Positions 51,225 through 61,287 are shown, numbered from the stretch's first letter. The stretch: DNA of 64,000 nt from JBBQVS01 sp964250765 (GCA_964250765.1 CAXUHF010000013.1:5659-69658), one strand, 5' to 3'. A program made the numbers and translations. Notes: a model not told the origin generated them from the letters alone.

Positions 51225-53126
51225 CTAGCGCATGGACATGTCCATATGAAATAATTCAGCCCAACGATCAAGCATGAAGAGGCGGAAGATTGTTTGACCT
51301 ATTTCTGCTTTGCTGCCTTGCTGTAACCACATAGTATTCGCTAATTTTTCTATGTCTGTGCGCTCGACACACTCCCATAAAGGTCTATCTTGCTTGAGCC
51401 ACTCTTCTAACGTTGGGCGAAGTGCTCCACAAAGCCACTTATCTTGAGGAACCTCGAAACCAAACTTTGAGCGTCTCGTAAGAAGGCTGCGTGGCAGCAC
51501 TTCCTGCAAACCAGTGCGCAATGGGTACTTGGTCCAGCCTTGGTGATAGAGCGTATGTGAGGCAAACGAGAGGCATAGTTCGATGAGTTCATGATCGAGA
51601 AATGGATAGCGGCCCTCCACTGAGAAGGCCATTGAGTTACGGTCATCCCACTTGAGCAAGCGTGGCAGAAACATGGCTCGAATCTCCTCTATACGCCATG
51701 AATGCTCATCGAGTGAAAGGATTTTGCTTAATATGGAAGACTGTTCTGCATGTATGGGAACCTTCATGCGAAACAGAGGTGAGGAGTTACTACGTGCGTA
51801 GTAGCGCTTTAGCATAACAGGTATCTGAGTGAGGAGTGCAGAGTTGCCCTTAGGTGATAATGCCCCTATGACATGGCGAGCTAGAGGCGTGAGTTGCCCA
51901 TGTTGTGCAAGTCTACGAAGATAAAAAAAATAGGACTGCCAATAACCAGAGAGAATTTCATCTCCTCCCTGTCCATTCAAGGTGACAGGAACTTGGGCTT
52001 GTCTTGTGAGACGCGCAATGCAGTAGCCAGCATAGACCGATAAACTTCCTATTGGTTCATCGTGTGTACAAAGGAAATCATTCATTTCTTCCAGAAAGGT
52101 TGTGGGGTCAGGAGTAACAAAATGTGGAGTTGCAGGCATCCTTGATAAGACTGTATCTACATATGCTCGCTCATCAATGGCATCTCCTGGAAATGTCGCA
52201 GTAAAGGTATGAAAAGCTTGCGAATTGTCCTTTTGTAACTCATGAACAAGTAGTGCGATAGTACTTGAGTCTATCCCTCCACTGAGAGCATATCCAACAG
52301 GTACATCGCTACGGAGATGTATTTTGACACACTCACGCATCTTTCGTGCGAAAAGCAGACTAGCCTCTCTCGCGTCTATCACCGAAACGCCGATTTGCTC
52401 AGGGTGCCAATATTCCTGGGGAGGAGTCGATACAAGCGTGTCAAGAGAAACTTTGATCCAGGTTCCTGCGGGAACGGGTTGTACATCGAGAAAGAAACTG
52501 CGATCAGTAGCTTCATAGCCAGTTCTTAGATATTCTGAAACGGTAGTCGTATTCATCCTGAATACAATTTCAGGAATATGACAAAGCTGCTTAATTTCCG
52601 ATACAATCGCCATCATCCCTGAACGTTGCCATACATACAATGGCTTGATACCGAGGCGGTCACGACAGAGAATAGCCTCTCCACGCGCACAGTCAACAAG
52701 AACGAGACCCCACATGCCGCGAAAGCGTGCGAAGCTCTCCGTTCCCCACTCAGCGTAGGCAGCCAGAATGACTTCTGTATCAGATGAGGAGTGAAAAATA
52801 TGCCCAAGCCGTTCTAACTCTGTGCGAATCTCAACAAAATTATAAACCTCTCCATTATAGACAATCCAGAACCTATTCTGATAGTGCATAGGCATATGGC
52901 CCGCTTGACTCACATCTTGAATTGAGAGCCGACGTGACCCCAATGCACTCCGCCATTCTGGTGATGGATGTAAAGATGGTTGCCAGTAATTCTCGTCGTC
53001 CTGTGCGAAAAACGCGGTTCCGCCATCATTCGGTCCACGATGGTAGATGTTGGCGGTCATTTTTTCAACCACCTCTGCCGAAATATCTACATCCAGAGCT
53101 TTAAAAAGTGCTGTAATACCACACAT
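51225..53126 (-). CDS. asnB: Asparagine synthase-like glutamine amidotransferase
   Basis: A 633-residue class II amidotransferase. The N-terminal nucleophile cysteine follows the initiator Met (MCGITALFKA), and RLSIQDVSQAGHMPM with NGEVYNFVEIR and DTEVILAAYAEWG belong to the Ntn-hydrolase domain. The synthetase part has YALSGGIDSSTIALLV near residues 275-290 (PP-loop), DEPIGSLSVYAGY and LNGQGGDEILSGY. In polysaccharide loci such proteins (WbpS type) amidate uronic acids; the cluster makes a uronic acid, which would be a fitting target (inference). It could equally make asparagine. Confidence 0.88.
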   Translation of the reverse strand: MCGITALFKALDVDISAEVVEKMTANIYHRGPNDGGTAFFAQDDENYWQPSLHPSPEWRSALGSRRLSIQDVSQAGHMPMHYQNRFWIVYNGEVYNFVEIRTELERLGHIFHSSSDTEVILAAYAEWGTESFARFRGMWGLVLVDCARGEAILCRDRLGIKPLYVWQRSGMMAIVSEIKQLCHIPEIVFRMNTTTVSEYLRTGYEATDRSFFLDVQPVPAGTWIKVSLDTLVSTPPQEYWHPEQIGVSVIDAREASLLFARKMRECVKIHLRSDVPVGYALSGGIDSSTIALLVHELQKDNSQAFHTFTATFPGDAIDERAYVDTVLSRMPATPHFVTPDPTTFLEEMNDFLCTHDEPIGSLSVYAGYCIARLTRQAQVPVTLNGQGGDEILSGYWQSYFFYLRRLAQHGQLTPLARHVIGALSPKGNSALLTQIPVMLKRYYARSNSSPLFRMKVPIHAEQSSILSKILSLDEHSWRIEEIRAMFLPRLLKWDDRNSMAFSVEGRYPFLDHELIELCLSFASHTLYHQGWTKYPLRTGLQEVLPRSLLTRRSKFGFEVPQDKWLCGALRPTLEEWLKQDRPLWECVERTDIEKLANTMWLQQGSKAEIGQTIFRLFMLDRWAELFHMDMSMR

Positions 53127-53269
53127 AATTTCTGTTCACCACACCTGCCACATATTCTGTCATCCTCATCATTATAACAATGACACAAAATGAAGCATAG
53201 CTTCATTTGCACATCAGGACCATTACTCACTTAACCTACTATATAGGCTTATAGCATATCCAAGCAGCC

Positions 53270-54361
53270 CTATCGTCTTCTCTCTGGATTCGGCGGTGGG
53301 AGGAGAAGAGTATATCCTGTAAGTTCTTTGAGTAGCGGATCGATATCCGTTCCGGTCGAAACGAACCAGAATGATGTTTGCATTCTCTTCGCTTTTTGTA
53401 TGTTATAGATGAGACGCTGTATTTCTAACTTGATTTGCTGCAATTCGCGCTCAGTCAACTTGGTCTGCTGATAACGAGCACTCTGGAGACGGGCAAGCAG
53501 AGTGTTGAGTCCAACACCTACCTGCCAGAGCGCGTGTTGTTGAGCGAGAGGCGCACGTACATTCATGTCTCCGTTGGCTGCCTGGACCAGTGTATAAAGG
53601 ATTTGCTGAATACCCTCGTCTAACTCCTTTTTTTGCTCAACGATGGTGTGTTCGAGCTGTGCAATCACTTCCGCTTTATTTGCACGTTCCATAGCTTTCA
53701 TGGTATTGCGTACCCAAAGATAGGTCACGAGGGCCGCAACAAACTGGATAATCAGAGGGCGAACCATGAAGCTGTACGTTGTCTGATCCACAAGCACTTG
53801 TAGATCAGGCGCATGAGGCTGAAAGATGATGTCGCTCATCATAAAAATGCTGTGGAATAACGAGAAATAGAGGATGCTATTGATGGGAAGCAGAGATATA
53901 GCGATGATATCAGACAATACAAACAGGTCGTAGATTGGCACAGCATTTTGTGTCAACATAAAGTTTGGATAGGATAGCAGTGTGTAGATCAAGGCAATAT
54001 CAAACGCACCAACAACGAGTAGCCCAACAATAGTGACCTTGCCCCGCTTATTCAGAAAAGTCGCAAGGCAGGTCACGAGAAACATGCCTACAAGTGGAGG
54101 TACAACGTGCAGACCGTCGCTGGTCAAAGCGGCGGGGATAAAAGCGATGATGCCGATGAAGATGACGAGCAGTAAAATGCTTGCTAAGCGGTCACGAGGT
54201 ATCACCACTTCTTGGGAAGACTCAAACGTTTCGTCGGGTGCACTAAGATGATACCACCAGGACAGGAGATTTCTGCTCTTTTGAGTAGGTTCCTGGAACG
54301 TCATCGAAGCCAAAGCAGGTTTTTGCATATGAGGGGACTTGGATATAGGTTCACGCATCAT
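53270..54361 (-). CDS. Six-helix membrane protein with HAMP-like region and coiled coil, function unknown
   Basis: A 363-residue protein. After a soluble 55-residue N-terminus it has about six membrane helices (about residues 60-215), the first being RLASILLLVIFIGIIAF. Then comes an alpha-helical signalling-like linker (ERANKAEVIAQLEHTIVEQK) and a segment AANGDMNVRAPLAQQHALW, reminiscent of a degenerate HAMP domain, followed by further coiled coil. There is no kinase, cyclase or methyl-accepting domain. It may transmit a membrane signal to an unlinked partner. AAGGAGG precedes ATG 54361. I do not recognise the family beyond that. Confidence 0.6.
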   Translation of the reverse strand: MMREPISKSPHMQKPALASMTFQEPTQKSRNLLSWWYHLSAPDETFESSQEVVIPRDRLASILLLVIFIGIIAFIPAALTSDGLHVVPPLVGMFLVTCLATFLNKRGKVTIVGLLVVGAFDIALIYTLLSYPNFMLTQNAVPIYDLFVLSDIIAISLLPINSILYFSLFHSIFMMSDIIFQPHAPDLQVLVDQTTYSFMVRPLIIQFVAALVTYLWVRNTMKAMERANKAEVIAQLEHTIVEQKKELDEGIQQILYTLVQAANGDMNVRAPLAQQHALWQVGVGLNTLLARLQSARYQQTKLTERELQQIKLEIQRLIYNIQKAKRMQTSFWFVSTGTDIDPLLKELTGYTLLLPPPNPERRR

Positions 54362-54723
54362 AAAGAAGCCTCCTTACGAAAGGCATGAGTTAACTACGTC
54401 AATCTTCTCTCTATTTTGCACCACCATTGAAATAGTTATACACGCTTATATACGTCCCATCATTCCACTTATACTCTGGCTTTAGAGTAAGAAGAGACAG
54501 CGTTAAAAATAAAATGCATTCTTCGTATCAAGCATAGTAGCAAACAAAAAAGTCTCTGTCAACATTTCTATTTTGACGTAGCCTACTTGTTCAACCATCC
54601 AGATTTTGCCAGGTTTTTTGATTTCGCAGCTAAACGTGAGCAATGCTTCACAGCCCTATACGCTTCGTGATAAGATTTCTTTATATATACACTACTTTTT
54701 GAGTTTACGATAAAAGGGGAAGC
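54362..54723. other. Divergent intergenic region
   Basis: 362 bases between the membrane protein (minus) and the methyltransferase (plus), so it should contain both promoters. It is AT-rich with runs of T. I see no strong inverted repeat and no coding remnant I can defend. Confidence 0.4.
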
Positions 54724-55527
54724 ATGAATACAGCATACGTTCACGGCTACGATCATCGAGAAAACGTCCGTTTGCAGGACCAAGCCTCTACTCTAGTCGA
54801 ACTCTTGCACTCTGATACCTTGTATCCAGCAGGAAGCAGGGTATTGGAAGCTGGTTGCGGCGTTGGCGCGCAAACTGTCACCTTGGCGCAAAACAGTCCA
54901 AATGCCTTGATTACGTCTATTGATATCTCTGAGGCTTCTGTTCAAGAAGCAAAGCGAAAGACGGAAGCGGCAGGCGTAACCAATGTTCACTTTCAACAGG
55001 CGGACATCTTCAAACTACCTTACGAGCGAGACACCTTCGATCACATTTTCGTCTGTTTCGTCCTGGAACATCTCTCCCGCCCTATCGAGGTGCTGCAAAC
55101 ATTGAAAAACTATTTAAAGCCACAAGGCACCATCACGGTGATCGAAGGGGATCATGGTTCGGTCTTCTTTCATCCTGATAGCAAAGCCGCACGTAAAGCG
55201 ATCCAGTCTCAGGTTGAACTGCAACGGCGGGCAGGCGGCAACGCCCTGATTGGAAGAGAACTCTACCCGCTCTTGCTTAGCGCGGGCTATACATCGATTG
55301 GTGTCTCTCCTCGAATGGTCTATGTCGATTCGAGCAAACCAGAATTGGTCGAAGGGTTCACGAAGAAGACTTTTACGGCGATGGTTGAGGGTGTCCGTGA
55401 AGCGGCAATAAACGCAGGTATTGTTGAACCATACACGTTCGACAAGGGAATCAGGGACTTATATCGGGCGACAGAGTTGGATGGAGTCTTCTGTTACACG
55501 TTTTTTAAGGCTACTGGACAGAAATGA
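54724..55527 (+). CDS. SAM-dependent methyltransferase
   Basis: A 267-residue class I methyltransferase. Motif I is RVLEAGCGVGAQTVTLA near residues 39-55, with TSIDISEASVQEAKRKTEAA (motif II) and LPYERDTFDHIFVCFVLEHL (motif IV). The C-terminal 90 residues (AAINAGIVEPYTFDKGIRDL and following) form an extra helical lobe. UbiE/small-molecule types have this architecture. AAAGGGGAAGC precedes ATG 54724. It is 95 bases upstream of the cobyrinate synthase, but no cobalamin-methyltransferase signature is apparent, so cotranscription does not prove a shared role. Confidence 0.82.
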   Translation: MNTAYVHGYDHRENVRLQDQASTLVELLHSDTLYPAGSRVLEAGCGVGAQTVTLAQNSPNALITSIDISEASVQEAKRKTEAAGVTNVHFQQADIFKLPYERDTFDHIFVCFVLEHLSRPIEVLQTLKNYLKPQGTITVIEGDHGSVFFHPDSKAARKAIQSQVELQRRAGGNALIGRELYPLLLSAGYTSIGVSPRMVYVDSSKPELVEGFTKKTFTAMVEGVREAAINAGIVEPYTFDKGIRDLYRATELDGVFCYTFFKATGQK

Positions 55528-55622
55528 GTTCCGTAAGAGGACGAAAATTTCATCCATGAAGTTTGTACAAGGAGACGGTGGCGGATAAAGAAAGGTGTGA
55601 TAATGAAAAAGAGAAGTGAGAT

Positions 55623-57032
55623 ATGGTGCTAAGTCGCCCAAGAATAGTTTTTGCTGGAACCGCAAGTGGAGTTGGTAAGACTACTATCACAACGGCATTT
55701 ACTGCAGCTCTGCGCGAACGTGGCATGCACGTTCAGCCATTCAAAGTAGGACCGGATTATCTTGATCCCTCTCATCTAGCCCTTACTGCCTCACATCCTT
55801 GTTACAATCTGGATACATGGATGATGCCCCAGGAACGGGTGCTCGATGTGTTTTGCCGTGCCACTTCCCCAGATTCTATCGCGGTCATTGAGGGTGTTAT
55901 GGGCCTCTATGATGGACAACAAAGCACTAGCGACCTCGGTAGTACGGCTGAGATTGCGAAAATGCTGCAAGCACCAGTCGTCTTGGTCATCGACGCCAGT
56001 GCAATGGCACGGAGTGCTGCCGCCGTTGTTTTGGGATTTCAACACCTTGATCCTGCTGTTCACATCGTTGGTGTTATTGCCAATCGCGTTGGAGGAGCTG
56101 GGCATGCTCGCTTGCTACAGGAGGCAATTGAGCCTGCAACGGGTATTCCGTTCCTCGGCTATCTCTCATCACATCCTCATCTTTTGATGCCTGAGCGACA
56201 TTTAGGGTTGATCTCAGTTGCTGAACACTCTCCTACGCGGGAGCACTTGAAGCAAGTTGCAACCCTCTTCGGTCAGACCTGCGATGTGGAAAAGCTTCTT
56301 GCCTTTGCTCATGATAGTGCTTCTCTTGAATACACCGTTGATGATACGTTTGTCAGAACCACAACCACGCATTCACCGATGCGAATTGCTTTGGCGCAGG
56401 ATGAAGCCTTTCATTTCTATTATCCAGACACGCTAGAACTCCTCCAACGCGCCGGGGCTGAACTGGTTCCGTTTAGCCCACTGCATGACCAGGATGTGCC
56501 TGCACAGATTGGGGGCATCTATATTGGTGGAGGTTTTCCCGAAATCTACGCACAGGAACTCTCGGCGAATCAAAACATGCGAACTAAGCTTGCACAACTT
56601 CTTGCACAGGACATCCCCTGTTATGCTGAATGTGGAGGATTGATGTACCTCTGTCAGAGTATTCGTGTGGCATCGGGAGAAACATTTCCGATGGTTGGGA
56701 GCATTGCCAGGCAAAGTATCATGAAGAGCGACATGGATTCAGTGATCATTGGATATCGTGAAGCGAGAGCACTTCGGGATACTCTCCTCATGCGTCAAGG
56801 GGAAGTGGTGCGTGGTCATGAATTTCATTACTCGACGCTCGATGCTCCTCCTACTCACGAAGAAGCCGTGTACGGGTTTTCTGGCAACGAGCAAGAAGAA
56901 GGCTTTGTCCGTGGCAATTTGCTCGCCAGTTATCTCCATTTGTCCTTGAGTAGCTTCCCACAAGCGGCAGAACGCTTCATTATGGCAGCTCGACAATGGC
57001 ACAACGCCAGAGCAATTCACGACAGAGAATAG
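55623..57032 (+). CDS. cbiA: Cobyrinate a,c-diamide synthase
   Basis: A 469-residue ATP-dependent amidase of cobalamin biosynthesis that converts cobyrinic acid to its a,c-diamide using glutamine. The N-terminal ATP-binding half has FAGTASGVGKTTITTAFTAA (Walker A near residues 12-21) and VGPDYLDPSHLALTA, plus VIEGVMGLYDGQ. The C-terminal class I glutaminase half has IYIGGGFPEIYA, YAECGGLMYLCQ with the nucleophile cysteine near 336 and VRGHEFHYS with the histidine. Length matches the family. It is the only cobalamin gene here, so it may serve salvage of precursors or belong to a dispersed set. Confidence 0.92.
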   Translation: MVLSRPRIVFAGTASGVGKTTITTAFTAALRERGMHVQPFKVGPDYLDPSHLALTASHPCYNLDTWMMPQERVLDVFCRATSPDSIAVIEGVMGLYDGQQSTSDLGSTAEIAKMLQAPVVLVIDASAMARSAAAVVLGFQHLDPAVHIVGVIANRVGGAGHARLLQEAIEPATGIPFLGYLSSHPHLLMPERHLGLISVAEHSPTREHLKQVATLFGQTCDVEKLLAFAHDSASLEYTVDDTFVRTTTTHSPMRIALAQDEAFHFYYPDTLELLQRAGAELVPFSPLHDQDVPAQIGGIYIGGGFPEIYAQELSANQNMRTKLAQLLAQDIPCYAECGGLMYLCQSIRVASGETFPMVGSIARQSIMKSDMDSVIIGYREARALRDTLLMRQGEVVRGHEFHYSTLDAPPTHEEAVYGFSGNEQEEGFVRGNLLASYLHLSLSSFPQAAERFIMAARQWHNARAIHDRE

Positions 57033-57046
57033 GCGTTCTCCATACT

Positions 57047-58345
57047 CTATTTCCAGATGGTGCCCGTAGGAAAGTCGTATGTTATGAAGGTATCTCGATA
57101 CATTTCAATGCTATATCCTGGATCAGTTGGTGGCATATAGCGTCCATTCCGAATGGTAACGGGGTGAAGAAAGAACTCATGAAGATGGTCAACATATTCG
57201 ACAACACGATCTTCGAGTGAAGCACTAACCGCGATATAATCGAAAAGCGAGAGGTGTTGCACATATTCGCACAGGCCAACTCCACCGGCATGAGGACAGA
57301 CAGGAACGTCAAATTTCGCAGCCATCAACAGAACCGCCAGGACTTCATTGACTCCGCCAAGACGACAGGCATCAATCTGACAGAAACCAATCGCTTTTGC
57401 CTGCAAGAGTTGCTTAAAAATGATGCGATTCTGGACATGCTCACCTGTTGCAACACGAATCGGAGCAATCGTGCGTGCGATTGTTGCGTGCCCAAGTACA
57501 TCGTCAGGACTTGTCGGCTCTTCAATCCACCAGGGATTCACATCGGCAAGCTTTTGCATTGAGGAAATAGCTTCCTGGACATCCCAGTACTGGTTGGCAT
57601 CGAGCATCAATTTATTGTTTAGGCCAATCTCAGCACGTATGAGACGCGCACGGCGCAGGTCATCTTCGGCATGTAGACCCACCTTGAGTTTAAAATGTGT
57701 CCATCCTTGCTGCATGGCTTCACGGCAGAGGAGACGCACTTTCTCGTCAGAGTAGCCAAGCCAACCTGCCGATGTTGTGTAGGCTGGATAGCCATGTTGT
57801 ACCATCTCCGCTTCACGTTCTCCTTTACTTGCGGCATGTTTCTGCAGAAGAGCTAAGGCTTCCTCACGTGTAAGAGCGTCGGTAACATAGCGAAAGTCGA
57901 TGCAAGCAACAAGCTGTTCAGGTGTCATATCGACGAGAAGTTTCCACAGTGGTTTGCCTTCAACTTTCGCATAGAGGTCCCAGACCGCATTGACAAGAGC
58001 GGCGGTTGCTAAATGGATGACTCCTTTCTCTGGCCCAATCCAACGCAATTGACTATCTCCGGTAATGTATCGCCAAAACGCGCCCATGTTTTCGGTAAAC
58101 GATTCCAGCGTGTGACCTATAAGCAAAGGCGCAAGTGCGTGAATAGCGGTGATACATACTTCGTTGCCTCGTCCTATCGTGAAGGTCAAGCCATGTCCTT
58201 GCAAGCCTTGCGGACTATCAGTATGGAGAATGGCATAGGCTGCTGAATAATCAGGGTCATGATTCATCGCGTCTGAGCCGTCAAGCGTACGAGACGTGGG
58301 AAAGCGGATATCATGCGTCTCAATGTGTGTGATCGTGATAGACAC
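57047..58345 (-). CDS. L-fuconate dehydratase (enolase superfamily)
   Basis: A 432-residue enolase-superfamily enzyme. GTG 58345 is chosen because AAGGAA lies 7 bases upstream; the longer frame adds 20 poor residues. The N-terminal capping domain opens TLDGSDAMNHDPDYSAAYAI, characteristic of L-fuconate dehydratase. The barrel has THFKLKVG with the catalytic lysine, MLDANQYWDVQEA and WWIEEPTSPDD with metal ligands, and CPHAGGVGLCEY with the histidine. It dehydrates L-fuconate to 2-keto-3-deoxy-L-fuconate in an oxidative fucose pathway. No other fucose genes are linked. Confidence 0.86.
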   Translation of the reverse strand: MSITITHIETHDIRFPTSRTLDGSDAMNHDPDYSAAYAILHTDSPQGLQGHGLTFTIGRGNEVCITAIHALAPLLIGHTLESFTENMGAFWRYITGDSQLRWIGPEKGVIHLATAALVNAVWDLYAKVEGKPLWKLLVDMTPEQLVACIDFRYVTDALTREEALALLQKHAASKGEREAEMVQHGYPAYTTSAGWLGYSDEKVRLLCREAMQQGWTHFKLKVGLHAEDDLRRARLIRAEIGLNNKLMLDANQYWDVQEAISSMQKLADVNPWWIEEPTSPDDVLGHATIARTIAPIRVATGEHVQNRIIFKQLLQAKAIGFCQIDACRLGGVNEVLAVLLMAAKFDVPVCPHAGGVGLCEYVQHLSLFDYIAVSASLEDRVVEYVDHLHEFFLHPVTIRNGRYMPPTDPGYSIEMYRDTFITYDFPTGTIWK

Positions 58346-58576
58346 GTGTGTTTCCTTCTTTCTCTCGTTCTTGGCAAGAATAAACGTTTGTCTAAAGAAA
58401 GACAAGAAGTATATCGAACTTTTTGTTACTATACGACAATCGGTAACGAATAGCTAGAATTAAAGTCTGTACGAGCAAGTAGACGTTTATATATGCCGCT
58501 CAATGAGTCTATCTGATAGAATGTAGGAGCATATGAATTATGTTCGTTTCCATATAAAGATTCCTTGGAGGAACTC

Positions 58577-60415
58577 ATGCAAATACCGAGTTATGTTGCC
58601 AATGTACGTCTATGTAACTGGGTTGAAGAGATGGTTGACTTGTGTCAGCCTGATTCTGTTCACTGGTGCGATGGTTCGCAGGAGGAGTACGATGACTTGT
58701 GCGAGCAGATGGTCGAGTCGGGCACCTTTCTGCGTCTCAACCCGGAGAAACGGCCCAACAGCTTTCTGGCTCGCTCCGACCCAAGCGATGTTGCCCGCCT
58801 CGAAGATAGAACCTTTATTTGCTCCCTCAGCAAAAGTGATGCTGGCCCTACCAATAATTGGGTTCATCCTAAGGAGATGAAGGAAACATTGATGGGTCTG
58901 TTCGAGGGGTGTATGCGCGGGCGAACGTTGTATGTCATTCCTTTTAGCATGGGACCACTCGGCTCACCTATCGCGCATATTGGGGTTGAATTAACGGACT
59001 CGCCCTATGTTGTTGTCAGTATGCGCATCATGACCCGTATGGGACGGGCGGTGTACGACATTCTCAAGGACGATGAAGACTTTATTCCCTGTCTGCACTC
59101 GGTTGGCATGCCCCTTGAACCAGGTCAACCAGATGTTTCGTGGCCTGGGAACACCACCAAATATATCGTGCATTTTCCTGAAGAACGTTCCATCTGGTCC
59201 TACGGCTCCGGCTATGGGGGAAACGCGTTATTGGGCAAAAAGTGTTTTGCTCTACGTATCGCCTCGGTGATTGCTCGTGACGAGGGTTGGTTGGCAGAGC
59301 ATATGCTGATTCTGGGTGTGGAGAATCCACAGGGAGAGAAAACGTATGTGGCTGCTGCCTTTCCCAGCGCATGTGGTAAGACTAACTTCGCCATGCTGAT
59401 TCCGCCCGAAGCTATTGAGCAAGAGGGATGGAAGGTGACAACCGTTGGTGACGATATCGCGTGGATCAAACTAGGGCAGGATGGCAAACTCAACGCTATC
59501 AATCCCGAAGCCGGTCTCTTTGGTGTTGCTCCTGGTACAAGTGAGCACTCGAATCCCAACGCGATGGCATCAATGCGCGCCAACACCATCTTTACGAATG
59601 TCGCACTCACAGATGATGGCGATGTGTGGTGGGAAGGCATGACCAAGACGCCACCTGCACATCTCATCGACTGGATGGGCCAAGATTGGACGCCGGACAG
59701 CAAACATAAGGCCGCGCATCCCAATGCGCGCTTTACGGCACCAATCAGCCAATGCCCCGTGATCGATTCCGCGATCAACGACCCGCAAGGTGTTCCCATT
59801 TCGGCATTCATCTTTGGTGGACGACGTTCAGAAGGTGTGCCACTGGTCTATCAATCGTTCAACTGGGTCTATGGCGTATATGCTGCCGCGACAATGGGGT
59901 CGGAAACGACGGCTGCTGCTGCTGGCAAAGTGGGCCAGGTACGACGTGACCCGTTCGCCATGCTACCCTTTGTCGGCTATCATATGGCGGACTACTTCAG
60001 CCACTGGCTGAACTTTGGGCGGCACCTTCCCAACCCGCCGAGAATATTCAGCGTCAACTGGTTCCGACGCGATGCGGAGGGCAATTTCCTCTGGCCCGGC
60101 TTCGGCGAGAACATGCGTATCCTCAAGTGGATTGTCGAGCGTGCTCATGGGCGTGCGGTCAGCATCGAAAGCCCAATCGGCTGGATGCCGCGCTACGAGG
60201 ACCTGGATTGGCGTGGGCTAGAGGATTTCACGCGTGAACAGTTTTATGAGTTGATGTCGGTTGACCGCGTTGCGTGGCAACGTGAACTGCTCTCGCACGA
60301 GGAGTTGTTTGTGAAGTTATATGACCGACTGCCGAAGGAACTGTTGTTTATACGCGAACTGATTCTTTCCAGTCTCTGGCGTTCTCCAGAACGCTGGGGA
60401 CTCTCATCAGAATGA
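58577..60415 (+). CDS. pckG: Phosphoenolpyruvate carboxykinase, GTP type
   Basis: A 612-residue PEPCK from ATG 58577 (GGAGGAACTC before it). It contains the GTP-enzyme signature motifs: FSMGPLGSPIAHIGVELTDS in the N-terminal half, FPSACGKTN (P-loop with the reactive cysteine, near residues 261-269), GDDIAWIK, and SVNWFRRD near 490 then GFGENMRILKWI. It makes PEP from oxaloacetate and GTP and drives gluconeogenesis when the cell grows on acids or aromatics. The size and motif order are as expected. A strong terminator follows. It stands alone, with PadR and dehydratase genes on either side. Confidence 0.95.
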   Translation: MQIPSYVANVRLCNWVEEMVDLCQPDSVHWCDGSQEEYDDLCEQMVESGTFLRLNPEKRPNSFLARSDPSDVARLEDRTFICSLSKSDAGPTNNWVHPKEMKETLMGLFEGCMRGRTLYVIPFSMGPLGSPIAHIGVELTDSPYVVVSMRIMTRMGRAVYDILKDDEDFIPCLHSVGMPLEPGQPDVSWPGNTTKYIVHFPEERSIWSYGSGYGGNALLGKKCFALRIASVIARDEGWLAEHMLILGVENPQGEKTYVAAAFPSACGKTNFAMLIPPEAIEQEGWKVTTVGDDIAWIKLGQDGKLNAINPEAGLFGVAPGTSEHSNPNAMASMRANTIFTNVALTDDGDVWWEGMTKTPPAHLIDWMGQDWTPDSKHKAAHPNARFTAPISQCPVIDSAINDPQGVPISAFIFGGRRSEGVPLVYQSFNWVYGVYAAATMGSETTAAAAGKVGQVRRDPFAMLPFVGYHMADYFSHWLNFGRHLPNPPRIFSVNWFRRDAEGNFLWPGFGENMRILKWIVERAHGRAVSIESPIGWMPRYEDLDWRGLEDFTREQFYELMSVDRVAWQRELLSHEELFVKLYDRLPKELLFIRELILSSLWRSPERWGLSSE

Positions 60416-60477
60416 GGTCTTTAAGAGTATCCTTCTTTCGATGCACTTAGACGTAGAAAAGTGTTGCAACGCGTAGG

Positions 60478-60516
60478 AGTGGCATGACGGTCAAAAGCAC
60501 TGTCATGCCACTTTTT
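60478..60516 (+). terminator. Rho-independent terminator after pckG
   Basis: AGTGGCATGAC (60478-60488) pairs perfectly with GTCATGCCACT (60502-60512), an 11-bp stem with a 13-base loop, followed by TTTT. It lies 63 bases after the pckG stop and is also between converging genes. Confidence 0.85.
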
Positions 60517-60542
60517 AAGAAATAGCGGCCTCTACTCATCAT

Positions 60543-61160
60543 TTATTGTGTAAGACTTCCTAATGAATCGGGCATGTCATCAGGATAAAGTTCTGTCGCT
60601 AACTCCCAGATACGCCTGGTACTCTCGACCTCGAAGCGAGCCTGACTCGCTAATTCATAATAAATAAGTGAACGTGCTCGCTTCAGCCGTTCCACCTTTT
60701 CCTTTGGAAGGTGTTCCTGCCTCACTTTTGTGAGTGGGTGGCTTCCCTGTTCAATACTTCGAGCGATGTGTTCAAGCGTTTCGGCTCGTTGTGTGTGCAT
60801 CCGAATATGCTCTGCAATGTTGCGAAAGACAGCCTGCGCTGGAATTGTGTCGATATAGGACGCCCAGAGCTTAAAGGGGTCGCGGAACGGCAAGTATTGT
60901 ACAGGTTGTTCTAGCCAGTGTGCTAATTCCATTCGTCCTGCGGAAGTGATCGTATAGACTACACGCTGCATGTGTTGACCCCGTATCTGATTCTCGCTCG
61001 TCAGCAACCCCTCTTCCTCAAGCTTGTGCAGCATTGGGTAAATCTGACCATAGGTCGCAGCCCAGAGCGAATCTACCGAGAGCTTAATATTCTGTGCAAG
61101 GTCATACCCGTTCATCGGCTCGATCTCAAGTAATGCCAAAATAACATGCCTTGTGGACAC
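60543..61160 (-). CDS. PadR-family transcriptional regulator
   Basis: A 205-residue PadR protein starting at GTG 61160 after GAGGAG. The winged-helix part is VILALLEIEPMNGYDLAQNI, then SLWAATYGQIYPMLHKLEEE and GLLTSENQIRGQHMQRVVYT, which includes the wing. The helical C-terminus (VRQEHLPKEKVERLKRARS and beyond) mediates dimerisation. PadR repressors typically respond to phenolic acids. This one is divergent from aromatic-ring hydroxylase/dioxygenase genes 290 bases away, so it likely controls them. Confidence 0.9.
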   Translation of the reverse strand: MSTRHVILALLEIEPMNGYDLAQNIKLSVDSLWAATYGQIYPMLHKLEEEGLLTSENQIRGQHMQRVVYTITSAGRMELAHWLEQPVQYLPFRDPFKLWASYIDTIPAQAVFRNIAEHIRMHTQRAETLEHIARSIEQGSHPLTKVRQEHLPKEKVERLKRARSLIYYELASQARFEVESTRRIWELATELYPDDMPDSLGSLTQ

Positions 61161-61287
61161 GCGTTTCTCCTCATGATATTGTCTCGCTGCTACGTTCTTG
61201 CGTAGAGCGTCCTCTTTGTCAAGAATGATGCACAGGAATTTGCTCGACTCAAACCCTTGACAAACATGATACTACACTATACCATGT

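Noticed and set aside
54583..54783. Minus-strand ORF in the divergent region
   Set aside because: No recognisable motif, and it overlaps the start of the methyltransferase gene.
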